Assembly (NCBI GenBank): GCA_028873515.1
Contig: JAGWIG010000001.1
Span: forward strand, 62,001-126,000
Direction: 5' to 3'
Source: Pseudomonadota bacterium
GTDB lineage: Bacteria; Pseudomonadota; Gammaproteobacteria; Burkholderiales; REEB80
DNA length: 64,000 bases
Part shown: positions 16,310-24,996 of the stretch, one piece after another
Layout of the letters: each line of letters begins with the position of its first letter
Numbering within the stretch: the stretch's first letter is position 1
Position numbers and translations under genes: made by a program
Notes under the pieces: model-generated
Told to the model about the DNA's origin: nothing
Databases searched by the model: none
What the model saw: the letters and a program-made list of their open reading frames with translations, nothing else

Positions 16310-18127
16310 ATGATGAGTAGTCCATTTGGAGCCATGACTGATCTATTGGGGGATTTCCTGACCGAGGCCGGGGAGCTTCTCTCTGATCTGGACAATAAGC
16401 TTGTTGAGCTCGAAAAGAACCCCAATGACAGAGGACTTCTAAACGATATTTTCAGAAGCTTTCATACCATAAAAGGCGGGGCAGGCTTTCTAAATGTCAC
16501 CCCCCTTGTTTCATTGTGTCATCGAACTGAAAACCTCTTTGATAAATTAAGAACGGAAACACTTGTACTCTCTCCCGAATTAATGGACCATATCATGGAC
16601 GCGACTGCGGCAGTCCGTCACATGTTCGGCTTTCTAACCCAAAATCAAATGCCTCCCGCAGCTGATGAAGCAGTCCTTTTAGCATTGGATGCCGCACTTT
16701 CCAATCAACCTGCCCTCCCTACCGTACCCAGCACCCATCAGCCTTCACATCAACAGAAACCTCAACCAGACTGGGACTCATTATATAATGCCCTTACTGA
16801 CCAACATGGCCCAGTAAGGAAGCCGCCTGAAATCACCGATACAATTCAAACACTCATTCAGCCATTAAATGAGGTCAGCAATACTTCGCCACCTCCTGCA
16901 AAGCCAGCACCAGCATCTAGACCTTCCACAATTCAACCTGCTGCATCCAACTCAGGAATACGAGAAGCGAGTATCCGTGTTGATATCAACCGCCTTGATA
17001 TGGTTCTTAACCTTGCGGGTGAAATCGGATTAACCAAAAATCGCCTGACCTGTTTACGAACCGGGATTCTCAATGGGACTAACGATGGGGATACCCTACA
17101 CGCACTTGATGAAGCCGTAAGCCAGCTCGATCTTCTAGTGGGAAACCTTCAAAATGCGGTAATGAAAACAAGGATGCAGCCCATAGGCCGGCTTTTTCAG
17201 AAATTTCCACGCATGGTCAGGGATCTGTCTAGACAACTTGGCAAAGAAGTTGAACTGGTTATTGAGGGTGAAGACACTGAAATAGATAAAACAATGATCG
17301 AAGATCTCAATGACCCCCTGGTTCATCTCATCAGGAACGCTCTTGACCATGGGGTAGACTCACCTGATGAACGCCTGGCGCAAGGAAAGCCAGCTTGTGG
17401 AATCATCCGCCTCAGTGCCATGCAATCTGGTGATCATATCCTTATTGAAATCAATGATGATGGGCGCGGGATAAACCCCGAAACCATACGAAACGTTGCT
17501 GTACAAAAAGGGCTGATTGATATCGTTAGCGCAAAGTCTCTTGATGACAAACAGGCGTGCAACCTAATTTTTATGCCAGGATTTTCAACTAAACAGGAAA
17601 TTTCAGATATTTCAGGCCGTGGAGTTGGGATGGATGTGGTCAAAACCAATATTCAAAAATTAAATGGCCGGATTGATGTACGCTCAACCATCAATCAGGG
17701 AACCAATTTTCTTATTTCCCTTCCTCTTACTCTCGCGATACTCCCGGTATTGATTGTCGAAGTTAGCGGACAACCTTTTGCTGTGCCCTTATCCATGGTT
17801 CGCGAAATCCTTCCCATCGACCCAAGTCAAATTCAGGAAGTATCTGGACGTGCAACCATGGTTCTAAGAAATGAGGTCCTTCCTGTACGTTCCCTTGCAA
17901 GCTTTATTCACTGGCCAGATTCCGATAATCCTGCGTTCGGAGTGCTCATGCATTCAGCTGAAACTTCTTTTATCCTGACCATAGATCGCTTCATTGGACA
18001 AGATGATGTGGTAATCAAGCCATTACTTGACATCAAACCTGAAGGTGTTGCTGGAGCAACTCTTTCCGGAGACGGAGGTATTGTATTGGTACTCGACATG
18101 GAAACCCTGGTCAATAAAGCGGCCTGA
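16310..18127 (+). CDS. cheA: Chemotaxis sensor kinase CheA
   Basis: A 605-residue CheA. The Hpt (P1) domain is at about residues 10-110 with the phosphorylated His52 in FRSFHTIKGGAGFL. A Pro/Ala-rich linker follows to about 218, then the dimerisation helices (IRVDINRLDMVLNLAGEIG), the ATPase domain (NALDHGVDSPDER; NDDGRGI; GRGVGMDVV) and a CheW-like P5 domain (about 470-600). I see no clear P2 CheY-binding domain. There are two adjacent ATG codons at 16310 and 16313; either fits the AAGGA site. It phosphorylates CheY and probably both CheV receivers. Confidence 0.95.
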   Translation: MMSSPFGAMTDLLGDFLTEAGELLSDLDNKLVELEKNPNDRGLLNDIFRSFHTIKGGAGFLNVTPLVSLCHRTENLFDKLRTETLVLSPELMDHIMDATAAVRHMFGFLTQNQMPPAADEAVLLALDAALSNQPALPTVPSTHQPSHQQKPQPDWDSLYNALTDQHGPVRKPPEITDTIQTLIQPLNEVSNTSPPPAKPAPASRPSTIQPAASNSGIREASIRVDINRLDMVLNLAGEIGLTKNRLTCLRTGILNGTNDGDTLHALDEAVSQLDLLVGNLQNAVMKTRMQPIGRLFQKFPRMVRDLSRQLGKEVELVIEGEDTEIDKTMIEDLNDPLVHLIRNALDHGVDSPDERLAQGKPACGIIRLSAMQSGDHILIEINDDGRGINPETIRNVAVQKGLIDIVSAKSLDDKQACNLIFMPGFSTKQEISDISGRGVGMDVVKTNIQKLNGRIDVRSTINQGTNFLISLPLTLAILPVLIVEVSGQPFAVPLSMVREILPIDPSQIQEVSGRATMVLRNEVLPVRSLASFIHWPDSDNPAFGVLMHSAETSFILTIDRFIGQDDVVIKPLLDIKPEGVAGATLSGDGGIVLVLDMETLVNKAA

Positions 18128-18205
18128 TTCTCAAATACTGCGGATTACGAATTTCCCCAATCATGTTTCACAAGAAAGATAATTCAAGGCTGAAAGGATG
18201 AATTA

Positions 18206-19066
18206 ATGCTGGTAATGGTTGGAACACTTATTGTCATAGGCGCAGTTTTTGGTGGCTTTGCCCTTGGGGGAGGGCACATCGCAGCATTACTCCAACCCAT
18301 AGAACTGCTGATGATTGCTGGAGCAGCAAGCGGGGCATTTGTCATTGGAAATAATAGCAAGACCATACGTTCTACCCTTAGCGCCATTCCAACCATATTC
18401 AAGGGCTCTCGTTATACCAAAGCTGTCTACATGGAATTGTTGGCCTTGCTTTACGAAATTCTCAATAAAATCAAAAAAGAAGGTTTGATGTCTATCGAAC
18501 AGGATGTTGATGCCCCGAATGAATCAGCTATTTTTGCAAAATACCCATTGATTCTAAATGATCATCATGCTGTCACTTTCATTACCGATTACCTCCGTAT
18601 GATGGTCAGCATCAAGCTTAATGCGTTCGAAATCGAAAATCTCATGGATAACGAAATTGAAACCCATCACCATGAAGGGGAAGTTCCAGTCCACGCCATA
18701 GCCAAAATAGGGGATGGACTTCCTGCTTTCGGTATTGTTGCAGCTGTAATGGGTGTTGTTCATACCATGGAATCAGTCGGACTACCCCCTGCCGCACTTG
18801 GCAACCTGATTGCTCATGCCCTGGTTGGGACCTTCCTTGGTATATTGCTTGCGTATGGATTTGTTTCACCTCTTTCCAGTGCTATCGAATACAAAGTTCA
18901 TGAATCCACAAAATTTTTTCAATGCATTAAAGTCACTTTGCTCGCAAGCCTCAATGGGTACGCACCTCAAGTAGCTGTTGAATTTGGTCGCAAAGTATTA
19001 TTCTCAACCGAAAGGCCCACATTTGTAGAGCTTGAAGATCATGTTCAGCGCAGTCGTGCGCGTTAA
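18206..19066 (+). CDS. motA: Flagellar motor stator protein MotA
   Basis: A 286-residue inner-membrane protein with four hydrophobic segments (about 4-22, 28-48, 170-190, 200-222) and a large cytoplasmic loop carrying charged residues that face FliG. Family segments include GLPAFGIVAAVMGVVHTM and LVGTFLGILLAYGFVSPL, which match the proton-driven enterobacterial type. With MotB it forms the stator unit. It follows cheA after 78 bases and precedes motB by 9. Confidence 0.96.
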   Translation: MLVMVGTLIVIGAVFGGFALGGGHIAALLQPIELLMIAGAASGAFVIGNNSKTIRSTLSAIPTIFKGSRYTKAVYMELLALLYEILNKIKKEGLMSIEQDVDAPNESAIFAKYPLILNDHHAVTFITDYLRMMVSIKLNAFEIENLMDNEIETHHHEGEVPVHAIAKIGDGLPAFGIVAAVMGVVHTMESVGLPPAALGNLIAHALVGTFLGILLAYGFVSPLSSAIEYKVHESTKFFQCIKVTLLASLNGYAPQVAVEFGRKVLFSTERPTFVELEDHVQRSRAR

Positions 19067-19075
19067 GGCAGTCCA

Positions 19076-20041
19076 ATGGCAGAAAGCAAACAACAAAGTC
19101 TGATCGTCATCAAACGCTCACGCAAGCAAGCCGCTCCTTTTCATGGAGGGGCATGGAAAATTGCTCTGGCTGACATGATGACCGCAATGATGGCCTTCTT
19201 TCTTTTAATGTGGCTTCTAGGTTCAACCACCAAGGGCGAACTCCAGGGAATAGCCGATTATTTCAAGACTCCGCTTAAAGTCGCCCTGTCAGGAGGAGAC
19301 GGTAGCGGAGATAGTTCTTCAATCATCAAAGGCGGGGGGACCGATCTGACCCGATCAACGGGCCAGGTGGATAAGACCGACCAAAAAATAAATAAACACG
19401 TCTTTAGTCTGAACACTGCAAAAGCCATAGTGGGTCAGCATGAAAGAATCAAATTCCTCCATCTTAAACAAAAGCTCGAACAAGCAATAAATACCAGCCC
19501 TGAATTAAAAAAATACAAAGATCAAATACTTATGGATTTCACACCAGATGGGCTACGCATCCAAATTGTCGACAAAAAAAACCGGCCCATGTTTAATCTG
19601 GGCTCAGTAAATTTAAAGCCCTACACCATAAAAATCCTCGCCCAGATCACCAAACTTATCAATCAGGTCAATAATAAGATTGCCATTACGGGCCATACTG
19701 ATAGCGCCCCTTATTCCGGCCAGGAAAAAGGTTATTCCAACTGGGAGCTTTCAACCGATCGCGCTAATGCCTGCAGGCAAATCATGATGCAACAGGGGCT
19801 CAAAGAAAATAAGGTCTTGCGTATCATTGGAACAGCCGATGCCGTTCCTTTTGACCCCAAAAACCCTCTTGACCCAATGAACCGACGTATTTCCATTCTG
19901 GTTATGACAAAACAAGCCTCGGATCTAGCTGAAACTGAAGGGGCTGGTCTTCATGTCGACAAAACTTCAGGACTCACTCCTGCCAGCATTGGAACACCTG
20001 CCAGCATAACAAATGCCAAAAACCCATTCCCCCATCCTTAA
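19076..20041 (+). CDS. motB: Flagellar motor stator protein MotB
   Basis: A 321-residue protein with one membrane helix (about 32-52) containing the proton-carrying Asp33 in LADMMTAMMAFFLLMWLL, a glycine-rich plug region, and a C-terminal OmpA-like peptidoglycan-binding domain (about 165-290, ITGHTDSAP and WELSTDRANACRQIM). MotB anchors MotA to the cell wall. Its last 29 bases overlap the start of the next gene in another frame. Confidence 0.96.
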   Translation: MAESKQQSLIVIKRSRKQAAPFHGGAWKIALADMMTAMMAFFLLMWLLGSTTKGELQGIADYFKTPLKVALSGGDGSGDSSSIIKGGGTDLTRSTGQVDKTDQKINKHVFSLNTAKAIVGQHERIKFLHLKQKLEQAINTSPELKKYKDQILMDFTPDGLRIQIVDKKNRPMFNLGSVNLKPYTIKILAQITKLINQVNNKIAITGHTDSAPYSGQEKGYSNWELSTDRANACRQIMMQQGLKENKVLRIIGTADAVPFDPKNPLDPMNRRISILVMTKQASDLAETEGAGLHVDKTSGLTPASIGTPASITNAKNPFPHP

Positions 20042-22334
20042 GCCCGAAGATCAAAAAATTTTGCTAAGGGCAGGTCTCGCCTATGAATCAGGAGACAATA
20101 ACCTGGCGGAGATTCTCTCGAAACGAATCATCGCAAAGCATCCTAAACAACCAGATGCGCATTACATCCTGGCTGTGATCGCAGCAGAACGTAAAGATAC
20201 AATGGCACAAAAACTTGCCATGGATGTGGCTCCCTTGATGCCCCATACTGCTGAACACCAGTTCAACCTTGGAGTGCTCTTTGAAAAACTCAGGGATTTC
20301 AAATCAGCAGCGGTTTACTATACGAACTCCCTTGCTTTAAGACCCAACGATTTTGAAACGCTAATGGCTTTGGGTAATTGCGAACTCGCACTAAAAAATC
20401 CATTCTCTGCAATCACGCTATTCGAAAAATCGAAGGCACAACATTCTTCTGATCCCCGGGTATGGAATAATTTGGGAGCAGCATTTAACGAAGCGAACCA
20501 ACTGGAAAGTTCAGAAAGAGCTTATCTTGAGGGCCAGCGGCTTGATCCTGCTTCTGCCTTAATCCAAACGGGACTTGCTTGTGTCTATGGAAGAATGAAT
20601 CGTCCAGACCTCGCTTTACCCATGCTTGAACAGGTAGTTCACAAAGCACCTGAATATGAAACAGCTCATTTTAATTATAGTGTTCTTCTTCTTATAAGCG
20701 GAGATTTCAAAAAAGGCTGGATTGAATATGAATGGCGCCGCAAAACCGCTCTCTGGAAAGATGACATGCCTACCATGTCCCAACCGGAATGGCATGGTGA
20801 ACCTCTTCAAAACAAAACCTTACTAATCGTGTGTGAACAAGGTATAGGCGACACAATTCAATTTATCCGTTTTCTGCCAAACCTCAGAGCCATGGGGGCA
20901 AATCTTGTTATCGCATGCGAACCAGTAATTCGCCCTCTACTCACATTCGTAACAGACCCCGAACTTATCATTGACAAAGGCACTGAAGCCGCAGAATACC
21001 CTGCTGATTACTGGTTGCCCCTGTTAAGCCTGGGTCTTCGGCTTCAACTGGATTGTTATAACATTGAATCAACAAACTATATCCATATTGATGAGCAGGA
21101 AATTCTAAAGGCAGCAAAAATCATCGATAGCTTATCGCCTGGCGCCATAAGACGTATAGGTCTTATCTGGGCGGGCAATCCCAAGCATTCCAACGACGCA
21201 AACCGGAGCATGCGCCTCGAGGATTTAAAACCCCTGGCCAAACTTAAGGATACGGTTTTTTTTAGCCTTCAAAAGGAAGACCCATCAAACCAGATTAAAT
21301 CTGCGCCTGAAGGTATGCAAATCGTCGATCTTGAGCCTTACCTACAATCACTTACGGAAACTGCGGCGTTTATTCTCGGCCTTGACTGTCTTGTTACAAT
21401 TGACTCTGGTATGGCACATCTGGCTGGTGCCCTGGGTGTAGCAACCCATGTACTCCTTCCTGCAGTTGGAACTGACTGGCGATGGCTGCTTAACCGAACT
21501 GATTCGCCCTGGTATCCAAGTATTAGATTGTATCGCCAATCGCAAGCTCAGGATTGGAGTACCCCAACACAGTCTCTGTTCAACTTCCTTTCCTTACCTC
21601 CAAACCGGAATGTGCTTGTTCTATGCGAAAATCCCGAAGACCTGGAAACACAGATAGGTTTAATGCTGTTACAATCTGTTCTGCCTGCATCCATCCGTCT
21701 CTCACTTGGCCAGCTTTCACCATGGAAACTTCCTGATAACGGCCCATTTGATTTAATTATACTGGGTGTCGGAACGAGTTTAAGTGCGAATGCATTTACT
21801 GAGCCACTTTTCCAGCTTCTGCAGCATTCCCCTCGAAGAATTGGCCTTTTTGGCCTTGAAGAAACGATAGAAGGGGTTCAGCTGGAACGGATATTGGATC
21901 TGCTAGATTTCTGGTTTGCCCGCACATCTTCTGACCTAAGGCAGGCTAAAGGGGCTCCCCACGCTATTTATTTCGGTGACTGGCTAGTTAATGCCTTCAC
22001 ACCAAGAGTTGCAGATTCTAACCTGTTTCTTGAAGCAGGGGATGAAATTTGGAAAGAAGATGCAGCTATCTCAAAAATTCAGGCCTATAAAAATGTGAAT
22101 GCATTATCCCTATCCACATTCCTGTGCGCTCTTCATTCTGCCGAATCGTTAAGTTATGAAACAGGCCAGGATAAAACCTGTGCGGCACTCATTGAGGATA
22201 TATTCGGTATCAAGACATTCCGAGGCGTTCCTATCAATCTCGATCGAAATCGTCTTGTTACATACAGGAAAGAAAGGACATCGATGCTTGAAACCTTCCG
22301 AAAAATTTTACTCAGACTGACTTTTCAGTGTTGA
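20013..22334 (+). CDS. TPR protein with glycosyltransferase-9-like domain and unknown C-terminal domain
   Basis: A 773-residue protein. Residues about 10-245 are tetratricopeptide repeats (FNLGVLFEKLRDFKSAAVYY, WNNLGAAFNEANQLESSERA). Residues about 265-515 resemble the heptosyltransferase-type (GT9-like) domain of TPR glycosyltransferases, with EQGIGDTIQFIRFLPNL (275-291), RIGLIWAGNP (381-390) and IDSGMAHLAGALG (463-475). The last 250 residues match nothing I recognise. No ribosome binding site is obvious; the start lies within motB, and the next in-frame Met is at residue 64, inside the TPRs. A role in modifying flagellar or surface proteins is plausible from domain type and location, but unproven. 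Its 3' end overlaps the convergent gene by 27 bases. Confidence 0.82.
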   Translation: MPKTHSPILKPEDQKILLRAGLAYESGDNNLAEILSKRIIAKHPKQPDAHYILAVIAAERKDTMAQKLAMDVAPLMPHTAEHQFNLGVLFEKLRDFKSAAVYYTNSLALRPNDFETLMALGNCELALKNPFSAITLFEKSKAQHSSDPRVWNNLGAAFNEANQLESSERAYLEGQRLDPASALIQTGLACVYGRMNRPDLALPMLEQVVHKAPEYETAHFNYSVLLLISGDFKKGWIEYEWRRKTALWKDDMPTMSQPEWHGEPLQNKTLLIVCEQGIGDTIQFIRFLPNLRAMGANLVIACEPVIRPLLTFVTDPELIIDKGTEAAEYPADYWLPLLSLGLRLQLDCYNIESTNYIHIDEQEILKAAKIIDSLSPGAIRRIGLIWAGNPKHSNDANRSMRLEDLKPLAKLKDTVFFSLQKEDPSNQIKSAPEGMQIVDLEPYLQSLTETAAFILGLDCLVTIDSGMAHLAGALGVATHVLLPAVGTDWRWLLNRTDSPWYPSIRLYRQSQAQDWSTPTQSLFNFLSLPPNRNVLVLCENPEDLETQIGLMLLQSVLPASIRLSLGQLSPWKLPDNGPFDLIILGVGTSLSANAFTEPLFQLLQHSPRRIGLFGLEETIEGVQLERILDLLDFWFARTSSDLRQAKGAPHAIYFGDWLVNAFTPRVADSNLFLEAGDEIWKEDAAISKIQAYKNVNALSLSTFLCALHSAESLSYETGQDKTCAALIEDIFGIKTFRGVPINLDRNRLVTYRKERTSMLETFRKILLRLTFQC

Positions 22335-22604
22335 AGCATCCTTCTCCTCCAATTGGTAGAGCCAAGCCAATAACTCTGCAACGGCACGGTAGAGTTCCGG
22401 AGGAATATGAGCATCTAGATCTATCTGCATCAACAAGGATACCAAAGCAGGAGACTCATGCACATATATGCCTGCTTCTCTTGCCCTTTCAATAATCATT
22501 TCTGCAAGAAGCCCACGCCCCTTGGCAACAACCCTGGGAGCCAAATCTTCTTCCTGGTAAGCAAGAGCAACAGCTGAAGCCAACGGCTTGTTATTACTCT
22601 CCAT
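22308..22604 (-). CDS. FlhB C-terminal-domain homologue (FlhX-like export switch protein)
   Basis: A 98-residue soluble protein matching the cytoplasmic C-terminal fragment of FlhB/YscU: VALAYQEEDLAPRVVAKGRG aligns with the segment just after the FlhB autocleavage site, and IPPELYRAVAELLAWLYQLE with its end. The membrane domain and the NPTH cleavage motif are absent. Such stand-alone proteins are known, and FlhX of Helicobacter can replace the cleaved FlhB fragment. It is last in the fliC operon and its start overlaps the second FliK-like gene by 11 bases. Confidence 0.85.
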   Translation of the reverse strand: MESNNKPLASAVALAYQEEDLAPRVVAKGRGLLAEMIIERAREAGIYVHESPALVSLLMQIDLDAHIPPELYRAVAELLAWLYQLEEKDASTLKSQSE

Positions 22605-23781
22605 AAGTCTTGACTGTCAATTTGTTGAGTTTTAATCCTGCTGACTCCATCTGCAGGGATAGTAACTTCTCTGAGGCGGTCAATTCATCTCTGGTTGATG
22701 ATCCGGCTGTTTCACAATGGATGCTCACAGCCCCGCCGTGGTATACAAGCCATGCCCGGACTTTTCCGATTCGCGGCAAGGTTATATCTACAAGCGTCTG
22801 CCAGGACTGGCCTTCCTGGGATTGCTCAGTAGAATGTCCATAAATATGAAGCTCAATTTTTTGTCGTGGCCATAACTCACTCTGATAGGCAACAATTCCC
22901 GAGTTAAGCAAATTCATCTGGGCCTGGACATAGGAAAGGCCTTGATCCAGGATATGTGTCGACGAAGACGTTAACAAGTTCGCAGAACTTGCTTGAAAAG
23001 GCGTTAATTTGAGTTGCGCCTGTGGCTCTTGCTGTAGATCTGTCAAACTTAATTTCCCTTCAACCCATTTCGCAAGATGTGCCTCATAGAACAATCCGCT
23101 TCGGCCAATCGCCTGGCTCAGAGCGGAGGCAATCGGTGCTGCTTCATGTGTAGGCTCAGAAAGCAAAGCAGGCTGAGGTTTCAGTTTAGGTACACTTGTT
23201 TCCTGCAGGTTTCTTATTAGGGCAACTAAAGACTGGGCTGTTTCACTAATAGTTGTAGTCTGTGAAGAGAGAGTAGACGCGGGCTGCGATGCTGATGTGG
23301 CCAGTGGATAAGTCTGTGTCGGGCTTATTGGCTTGAAAGGAATATTTAGATTTTCTGCTTGAAGATTCACAGGAGAAGCAATTTGCCCTGGCCTGGGTGT
23401 TGCCAAATTTTGTGCCTGTGACGTATTCCCGGATTGAGCCAAAGAAGGTGGCGACTGATCCTGTTGTGATAAAGACGCTTGAGAAAAAGTTTCGAGATTA
23501 GATAGCTGTAGCAAAAAAGTTGGTCGGGGAGTATTGCTTACAAAAACCAGATCAAAATGCATGCCAGGTTGAGTGTTTTTCGGAAGGTTCATATCCAGCA
23601 ACTGATTCTGAACTTGTACCTGAAACCGCCCGTTTGGAAGACTTGCTACTACCACAGCAGGCAGTTTTTGCCCCACTTGCCACTGGGGTAAATCAACCGA
23701 AATTTCAGCCGTTTGAAGTAAAGGGGGTTCAACAGCCTTGATCATCTGACTCAACTGAGTAACCAGATTATCCTGAATCAT
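22594..23781 (-). CDS. FliK-like hook-length control family protein (second copy)
   Basis: A 395-residue protein with a small N-terminal domain (about 20-95, QVGQKLPAVVVASLPNGRFQ), a long Gln/Ser/Pro-rich middle and a C-terminal FliK-like domain (about 280-393, WQTLVDITLPRIGKVRAWLV and LLSLQMESAGLKLNKLTVKT). The layout resembles FliK, but the sequence differs from the fliK product at 3917-5074. It is paired with an FlhB-domain homologue. Possible roles are fine control of substrate switching or a duty unrelated to hook length. The family is often annotated simply as FliK-domain protein. Confidence 0.8.
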   Translation of the reverse strand: MIQDNLVTQLSQMIKAVEPPLLQTAEISVDLPQWQVGQKLPAVVVASLPNGRFQVQVQNQLLDMNLPKNTQPGMHFDLVFVSNTPRPTFLLQLSNLETFSQASLSQQDQSPPSLAQSGNTSQAQNLATPRPGQIASPVNLQAENLNIPFKPISPTQTYPLATSASQPASTLSSQTTTISETAQSLVALIRNLQETSVPKLKPQPALLSEPTHEAAPIASALSQAIGRSGLFYEAHLAKWVEGKLSLTDLQQEPQAQLKLTPFQASSANLLTSSSTHILDQGLSYVQAQMNLLNSGIVAYQSELWPRQKIELHIYGHSTEQSQEGQSWQTLVDITLPRIGKVRAWLVYHGGAVSIHCETAGSSTRDELTASEKLLSLQMESAGLKLNKLTVKTYGE

Positions 23782-23796
23782 CGCACTACCCCACTA

Positions 23797-24138
23797 TTAT
23801 CCCCTGGAATGCAGGGCGATAATCAATTCCGCTTCTGCCCTAGAAATACCGCACTCAGATGCGAGAGACTGTGCTGACCGTCCTTGACGAGCAAGATCTA
23901 TAGCTACACTGTAAGCCACATCTGTAATCTGACGGGAGTCTGAAGATTGGCTCTCCACTATTTTACGCAAAGTATCAAGTTCTTGGCGAAGTATTATCAG
24001 ATCCTCCCGCAGCAAAAATTCGGGATCAAACGATTTTGCTTTACTGGCCATTCGATAAACATACAAAACTACAACTATTACCACTATCCAGGTTCCAACA
24101 ATTGCGGAAATTATCCAGATCCAGTCATTTATCTGCAT
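23797..24138 (-). CDS. DUF2802 membrane-anchored protein
   Basis: A 113-residue protein with one N-terminal membrane helix (about residues 7-30), a short coiled coil (about 45-68, ILRQELDTLRKIVESQ) and a C-terminal helix-turn-helix-like DUF2802 motif (about 83-110, SAQSLASECGISRAEAELII). Function is unknown. Members are regularly found in flagellar loci of Gamma- and Betaproteobacteria next to FliK-like genes, as here. A ribosome binding site and packed spacing (15 bases to the next gene) support expression. Confidence 0.82.
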   Translation of the reverse strand: MQINDWIWIISAIVGTWIVVIVVVLYVYRMASKAKSFDPEFLLREDLIILRQELDTLRKIVESQSSDSRQITDVAYSVAIDLARQGRSAQSLASECGISRAEAELIIALHSRG

Positions 24139-24186
24139 GTATGCCCCCTAGTTGCGCATCATGCAATCGGGTATCAATGAAGTCAA

Positions 24187-24507
24187 CTATCCTCGGGTAT
24201 AAGCCTTTCTTACTTTATATTCCATGGCTACTTCACGAATGTTTCCCGACAAGGACTCCATACGTATTTTAACCAACTCAACGACCCTTCTTTCCGCTTC
24301 CAGCACCTCGGCAAGCTGTAAGCGTCCAGGCTCTGATAAGTTTTTCGCATCATCCGTAGACAGATTAATCCAGGACTGCATATGGGGTTCACGCTGGCCC
24401 TGAATCCCTGTCAAATGTTCCCACTCTCCCTTTTGTGCAGCCTCAAGCATCTTCAGCGTTAAATCATGAATAACGCTAATTTGCCTGTCAAGATCAGACT
24501 TTGCCAT
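24187..24507 (-). CDS. fliT: Flagellar chaperone FliT-like protein
   Basis: A 106-residue helical protein placed directly after fliS, as FliT usually is. I choose the ATG at 24507 (MAKSDLDRQISVIHDLTLKM); the longer frame from 24558 lies deep within fliS and adds an unrelated N-terminus. FliT is the chaperone of the cap protein FliD. The family is poorly conserved; the call rests on position, size and the helical pattern MLEAAQKGEWEHLTGIQGQR. It overlaps fliS by 14 bases. Confidence 0.75.
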   Translation of the reverse strand: MAKSDLDRQISVIHDLTLKMLEAAQKGEWEHLTGIQGQREPHMQSWINLSTDDAKNLSEPGRLQLAEVLEAERRVVELVKIRMESLSGNIREVAMEYKVRKAYTRG

Positions 24508-24949
24508 AGGAAACTGCAGACCGGACCGGAGGCTCATCCAAACTGGGTGAGCGCTCAACCTGGTTAATACTTAGCCAGGCACTACGTATTTCGTTGAGAA
24601 GACCAGAAACCTCATCCAGTTTTCCTGGTAAATTGCGCATATTAGCCACAATAAGCTGTCGGCACATATAATCGTAAAGTGCGCCAAGATTACCTGCGAT
24701 TTCCCCTCCCTTTGCTTCATCCAAACTGGCTTTTAACCCGCCTTCGATTATACCAAGGGCTTTTGAAATCAACTGTCCCTTACCCGGAATATTACCAGAC
24801 ATCATGGCTTGCTTGGCTGCATTGATTGAAACAATAGCGCCATCGAGCAGCATGATAATCAGTTTATGAGGATTGGCTGCCACAACACCGGTTTCTACAT
24901 CAATTTTCTCGTAAGCCTTGATAGCGCTTTGTTTCAAAAGGGCATTCAT
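24494..24949 (-). CDS. fliS: Flagellin export chaperone FliS
   Basis: A 151-residue helical protein with the FliS signature: AIKAYEKIDVETGVVAANPH, KLIIMLLDGAIVSINAAKQA and NLGALYDYMCRQLIVANM. FliS holds flagellin in an export-ready state and prevents early polymerisation. The family usually has about 130 residues; the extra C-terminal tail (about 130-151) is Ser/Pro-rich. It lies 47 bases after fliD and its end overlaps fliT. Confidence 0.94.
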   Translation of the reverse strand: MNALLKQSAIKAYEKIDVETGVVAANPHKLIIMLLDGAIVSINAAKQAMMSGNIPGKGQLISKALGIIEGGLKASLDEAKGGEIAGNLGALYDYMCRQLIVANMRNLPGKLDEVSGLLNEIRSAWLSINQVERSPSLDEPPVRSAVSYGKV

Positions 24950-24996
24950 ACATCATTCCTTATCAAATTGCCGAAGAAAACGTCTACCTGCATCAC

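Noticed and set aside
22594..23781. Calling this gene the hook-length ruler FliK
   Set aside because: A canonical FliK with the usual C-terminal motif is encoded at 3917-5074 directly downstream of fliJ; this one is only a FliK-domain relative.
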